In this document: positions 6,185 through 8,072 of the stretch, piece by piece
How positions within the stretch are numbered: position 1 is the first letter of the stretch
Layout: each line of letters starts with the position of its first letter
From: DATJBC01 sp035515515
GTDB lineage: Bacteria; Actinomycetota; Acidimicrobiia; Acidimicrobiales; UBA8190
Reading direction: 5' to 3'
Assembly: GCA_035515515.1 (NCBI GenBank)
Contig: DATJBC010000326.1
Coordinates: 1 to 8,072, forward strand
Length of the DNA stretch: 8,072 nucleotides
The notes under the pieces: generated by a model
The model's database searches: none
What the model saw: the letters and a program-made list of their open reading frames with translations, nothing else
What the model was told of the DNA's origin: nothing
Program-made: the position numbers and the translations under genes

Positions 6185-6637
6185 GTGAGCGGGCCCATCG
6201 ACCTGGGCGCCGCCCCGCCCGAGGTGGTCCTCGAGCCCGCCCCCCCGGCGGCGGCCGAGCGCCTGGCGCTGGCGCTGAGGGCGCCGCGCCCGGCCCGGCG
6301 CGACGCCGTGGCCGACGTGGTGGGCTCCTTCCCGGCGTGGTCCGAAGGGTGGGCGGCGCTCGGCGAGCTGGCCCGTGACGACGTCGAGGCCTACGCCTGC
6401 TTCCGGGTGGGATACCACCGCGGCCTCGACGCCCTGCGCCGCAGCGGGTGGCGGGGGAGCGGCTTCGTGCGCTTCGAGCACGAGCCCAACCGAGGGTTCC
6501 TGCGCTGCCTCGAGGGGCTGCGCGCCGCGGCGGCCGCCATCGGCGAGACCGACGAGGAGGAGCGGTGCGCGCTGTTCCTCCGCCAGCTCGACCCGGCCTG
6601 GACGCCCCCCGGAGGGCCGGGCGCCGGCACGCGGTGA
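6185..6637 (+). CDS. DUF3151 family protein
   Basis: A 150-residue protein with the hallmarks of DUF3151, an actinobacterial family of unknown function. The core runs from GYHRGLDALRRSGWRG (starting at residue 76) through HEPNRGF (99-105) to AAIGETDEEERCALFLRQLDP, and is almost all helical. The N-terminal 40 residues are proline- and alanine-rich and less conserved-looking. There is no signal peptide or membrane segment, so it is probably cytoplasmic. GTG at 6185 is chosen as the first start after the small upstream gene; a GGTGGA sits only 3 bases before it, so initiation may rely on ribosomes finishing the 29-codon gene 10 bases upstream. The stop overlaps the lipoprotein start as GTGA. The family assignment comes from recognising the motif pattern. 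Confidence 0.88.
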   Translation: MSGPIDLGAAPPEVVLEPAPPAAAERLALALRAPRPARRDAVADVVGSFPAWSEGWAALGELARDDVEAYACFRVGYHRGLDALRRSGWRGSGFVRFEHEPNRGFLRCLEGLRAAAAAIGETDEEERCALFLRQLDPAWTPPGGPGAGTR

Positions 6638-7089
6638 GGGGCCGGGGGGCGCTCGTGCTCGCCGCCGGCGTGGTGCTCGTGGCGTGCGGCAGCCCCTATC
6701 CGGGCAGGACCCTCGGGGACCAGGTCCGCTCGTGGGCGAGCACCACGGGCTGGAGCGGCTCGCTCGCCACCTTGCGCGCCGACGCCCGCCACGTGCGCAC
6801 GCTGGAGACGGGGCACGACCCGCGGGCGCTGCGCACGGCGTGCGACGCGCTCGTCGACGACGCCCTGAGCGCCAACCAGGAGCTGCCCGCCCCCGACGGG
6901 GCCCTCACCGCGATCCTGTCGGGCGCCTACGCCTCGGCCGCCGCCGCGGGCCGTGACTGCCTGGCGGGCGCGGGCGGCCGGGCCGCCCTGTTGGCGCGGG
7001 CCGGCCACGAGCTCGACCAGGCGGGATCGGGGTACGTGAAAGCGCAGGCCCGCATGGACGACCTGTCGTCGCCGGGGGCGGCCTCGTGA
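6634..7089 (+). CDS. Putative lipoprotein, unknown function
   Basis: A 151-residue protein whose GTG start overlaps the DUF3151 stop (GTGA, 6634-6637). The N-terminus is a classic lipoprotein signal: basic RGR, a hydrophobic stretch ALVLAAGVVL, and the lipobox LVAC with the lipidated cysteine at residue 18. After processing, about 134 residues would be anchored on the outer face of the cytoplasmic membrane. The mature part looks mainly helical and alanine-rich, with two further cysteines (Cys70 and Cys109) that could form a disulfide outside the cell. I do not recognise its family. The signal peptide itself supports the choice of this start, because an upstream extension in the same frame would bury it inside DUF3151 coding sequence. 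The stop overlaps the next start, again as GTGA. Confidence 0.87.
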   Translation: MRGRGALVLAAGVVLVACGSPYPGRTLGDQVRSWASTTGWSGSLATLRADARHVRTLETGHDPRALRTACDALVDDALSANQELPAPDGALTAILSGAYASAAAAGRDCLAGAGGRAALLARAGHELDQAGSGYVKAQARMDDLSSPGAAS

Positions 7090-7661
7090 GCCCGCCGCGG
7101 GCCGTGGTGGGCCCGGTGCCCCCCGGCCGCGACGCGCCGTCCTACGACCGGCTGCGCCGGCGCATCCTGTGGTCCATGCCGAGCGGGCTGTACGTGCTCG
7201 GGACGCGCGCCGGCGAGCGGCGCAACCTCATGACCGTGAGCTGGGTCACCCAGGTGGCCACCGAGCCCAAGCTGGTGGCGGTGGCGGTGGAGCGCGCCGC
7301 GCACAGCCACGGGCTGCTCGTCGAGGGCGGCGTCTTCGCCGTCAGCCTCCTGCCCCGCTCGCAGCGCGCCCTCGTCCGCCTCTTCGCCAAGCCGGTCCTC
7401 GACGCCGCCGTCGACGAGGACGGTGTGGGCACCATGCACGGCGAGGGCGTCCGCGCCGTGGCCACGGGGGCGCCCGTGCTCGACGCCGCCTCGGCGTACT
7501 TGGACTGCGAGGTGCGCCACACCCTCGAGCTCGGGAGCCACACCCTCTTCGTGGGCGAGGTCGTCGCGTGCGACGTCATCGAGCACCCCGCCGCGCAGGG
7601 CGACACCGGCGCCCAGGGGCCGCTGCGCATGGAGGACACCCGCATGAACTACGGCGGGTGA
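7086..7661 (+). CDS. Flavin reductase-like, FMN-binding split-barrel protein
   Basis: A 191-residue protein of the flavin reductase-like domain family, close to the usual length. GTG at 7086 overlaps the lipoprotein stop (GTGA). After a short proline-rich N-terminus come MPSGLYVLGT (31-40) and NLMTVSWVTQV (47-57), the strand-loop regions that bind FMN in this fold, then PKLVAVAVE, a GVFAVSLL strand, a FVGEVVACDV strand and the family-like end LRMEDTRMNYGG. Relatives reduce free flavins with NAD(P)H for partner monooxygenases or bind FMN with other redox roles; no monooxygenase gene is in view, so the partner and reaction are unknown. It should be cytoplasmic. It is the last gene of the plus-strand run, with a convergent gene 8 bases beyond. 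Confidence 0.92.
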   Translation: MSPPRAVVGPVPPGRDAPSYDRLRRRILWSMPSGLYVLGTRAGERRNLMTVSWVTQVATEPKLVAVAVERAAHSHGLLVEGGVFAVSLLPRSQRALVRLFAKPVLDAAVDEDGVGTMHGEGVRAVATGAPVLDAASAYLDCEVRHTLELGSHTLFVGEVVACDVIEHPAAQGDTGAQGPLRMEDTRMNYGG

Positions 7662-7677
7662 GCCCGGCCTCAGCCCG
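7655..7677. terminator. Hairpin spanning both convergent stop codons
   Basis: CGGGTGAG (7655-7662) can pair with CTCA plus CCCG (7669-7672 and 7674-7677), giving 8 bp with one bulged G (7673) and a 6-base loop. The arms contain the TGA of the flavin reductase gene and the TGA, read on the minus strand, of the convergent small gene. It could serve both directions. Three of the pairs follow automatically from two facing TGA stops, and no T-run is present. Confidence 0.35.
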
Positions 7678-7933
7678 TGCCCCCCTCGTCTCCCTGCCCA
7701 CCGGGGCGCGCCGCGTCGCCGGAGCGGAGGTCGACCCGCAAGGTGAGCACGCCGTCGTCGAGGCTGGCGTCGGCGTCCCCGACGATGGCGAAGTCCATGA
7801 AGTCCAGCTGGGCCTGCTCCATGAAGCGCTTGCGCTCGGGCCCTTCGATGGGGGGGATGCCCCGGGTGCGCACCGCCGCCGCCCGGGCCCGGAATCGCTC
7901 CACCATGGCGGCAGGATCGAAATCGTCGGCCAC
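7670..7933 (-). CDS. Small protein of unknown function (87 residues)
   Basis: An 87-residue acidic protein starting at GTG 7933, a few bases downstream of a TAGAGT promoter hexamer, which favours leaderless expression. The first 45 residues form a charged helical part (MVERFRARAAAVRTRGIPPI, then EGPERKRFMEQAQLDFMDF); the next 25 are strand-like (AIVGDADASL, DGVLTLRVDLRSG); the last 15 are a low-complexity, glycine-rich tail. There is no signal peptide or membrane helix. I do not recognise a family, but the clean promoter-start spacing and ordered composition argue for a real gene. It converges on the flavin reductase gene with an 8-base gap and diverges from the gene beginning beyond base 8072. 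Confidence 0.75.
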   Translation of the reverse strand: MADDFDPAAMVERFRARAAAVRTRGIPPIEGPERKRFMEQAQLDFMDFAIVGDADASLDDGVLTLRVDLRSGDAARPGGQGDEGGTG

Positions 7934-7939
7934 GCAACG

Positions 7940-7945
7940 ACTCTA
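7940..7945 (-). promoter_or_regulatory. Leaderless-type -10 element of the 87-residue gene
   Basis: On the minus strand TAGAGT (TAnnnT) ends 6 bases before the GTG start at 7933. The bases between (CGTTGC) contain no Shine-Dalgarno. The spacing is close to that of the two promoters in the 3876-3921 gap. Confidence 0.5.
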
Positions 7946-8021
7946 CCGGCGCCCCTCAGAGGCCCCCTGACCAGCCCGAAAAGGCCCCGGGGGTGCCGAC
8001 GGGGGGCGGGCGGGCGCCCGA

Positions 8022-8072
8022 TACACTTGGGCGGAGTCCCCGCCCTTATCCGCATGCCGGCGGGACGGAGGA
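8022..8072 (+). promoter_or_regulatory. Promoter and leader of a gene starting just past the window
   Basis: TACACT at 8022-8027 fits the TAnnnT -10 pattern. The window ends with GGAGGA at 8067-8072, a very strong Shine-Dalgarno, so a plus-strand start codon is expected some 5 to 10 bases beyond the end. Between them, GGGCGG (8029-8034) and CCGCCC (8040-8045) form a 6-bp inverted repeat with a 5-base loop; the transcript probably starts near 8033-8035, so the left arm may be only partly transcribed. A CGGGCGCCCG palindrome (8011-8020) lies just upstream of the hexamer. The downstream gene cannot be identified from here. Confidence 0.45.

Noticed and set aside
4090..6198. A 702-codon minus-strand open frame
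   Set aside because: It lies opposite the SDR and tyrS genes, both certain from their motifs, and its translation has no domain pattern.
6927..7937. A 336-codon minus-strand open frame
   Set aside because: It is antisense to the flavin reductase gene and the end of the lipoprotein gene; the real minus-strand gene here is the 87-residue frame at 7670-7933.
7960..7988. AGGCCCC direct repeat with 22-base period (7960 and 7982)
   Set aside because: Two copies of a short GC-rich word are expected by chance at this base composition.
1..8072. CRISPR arrays, tRNA or rRNA genes, insertion sequences, attachment sites, defence or toxin-antitoxin genes
   Set aside because: I looked for regular repeats, cloverleaf-like arms, transposase or integrase motifs and terminal repeats, and saw none by eye.

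Overview
The window is very GC-rich DNA with tightly packed genes. Eight of the ten start codons I can place are GTG. Neighbouring genes often share a GTGA start/stop overlap, and several TAnnnT promoter hexamers sit only 6 to 8 bases before a GTG start. With an actinobacteria-type DUF3151 gene next to tyrS, this points to an actinobacterial chromosome, possibly an Acidimicrobiia-like lineage (inference from composition and gene style, not from a database search). It looks like an ordinary chromosomal region. I see no tRNA or rRNA gene, CRISPR array, transposase, integrase or plasmid origin.

Layout. Bases 1-247 are the 3' end of a DNA polymerase III alpha subunit gene (dnaE). A small hairpin follows, then a possible promoter and structured leader before an unrecognised 228-residue protein (423-1109). 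Convergent to it is a two-gene minus-strand operon: a thioredoxin-like DUF255 (YyaL/SPATA20-type) protein starting at 3875, translationally coupled to a 229-residue cysteine-bearing protein of unknown function ending at 1156.

A 46-bp divergent gap (3876-3921) appears to hold two back-to-back leaderless promoters. The plus-strand side starts a likely operon: SDR oxidoreductase (3922-4704), tyrosyl-tRNA synthetase tyrS (4723-6000), a 29-residue membrane peptide (6085-6174), a DUF3151 protein (6185-6637), a lipoprotein (6634-7089) and a flavin-reductase-like FMN protein (7086-7661). The last three genes are joined by GTGA overlaps. A hairpin after tyrS may reduce read-through into the second half.

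A small minus-strand gene of unknown function (7670-7933) converges on the flavin reductase and has its own leaderless-type promoter. The window ends in the promoter and leader of another plus-strand gene, with a strong Shine-Dalgarno sequence in the last six bases.

How they work together: replication (dnaE) and translation (tyrS) genes provide the housekeeping setting. The DUF255, SDR and flavin reductase genes suggest redox functions, but nothing in the sequence shows a shared pathway. The most interesting unexplained items are the 29-residue membrane peptide, the coupled cysteine-rich partner of the DUF255 protein, the divergent leaderless promoter pair and the structured leader at 331-422. 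I found no convincing new multi-gene system.
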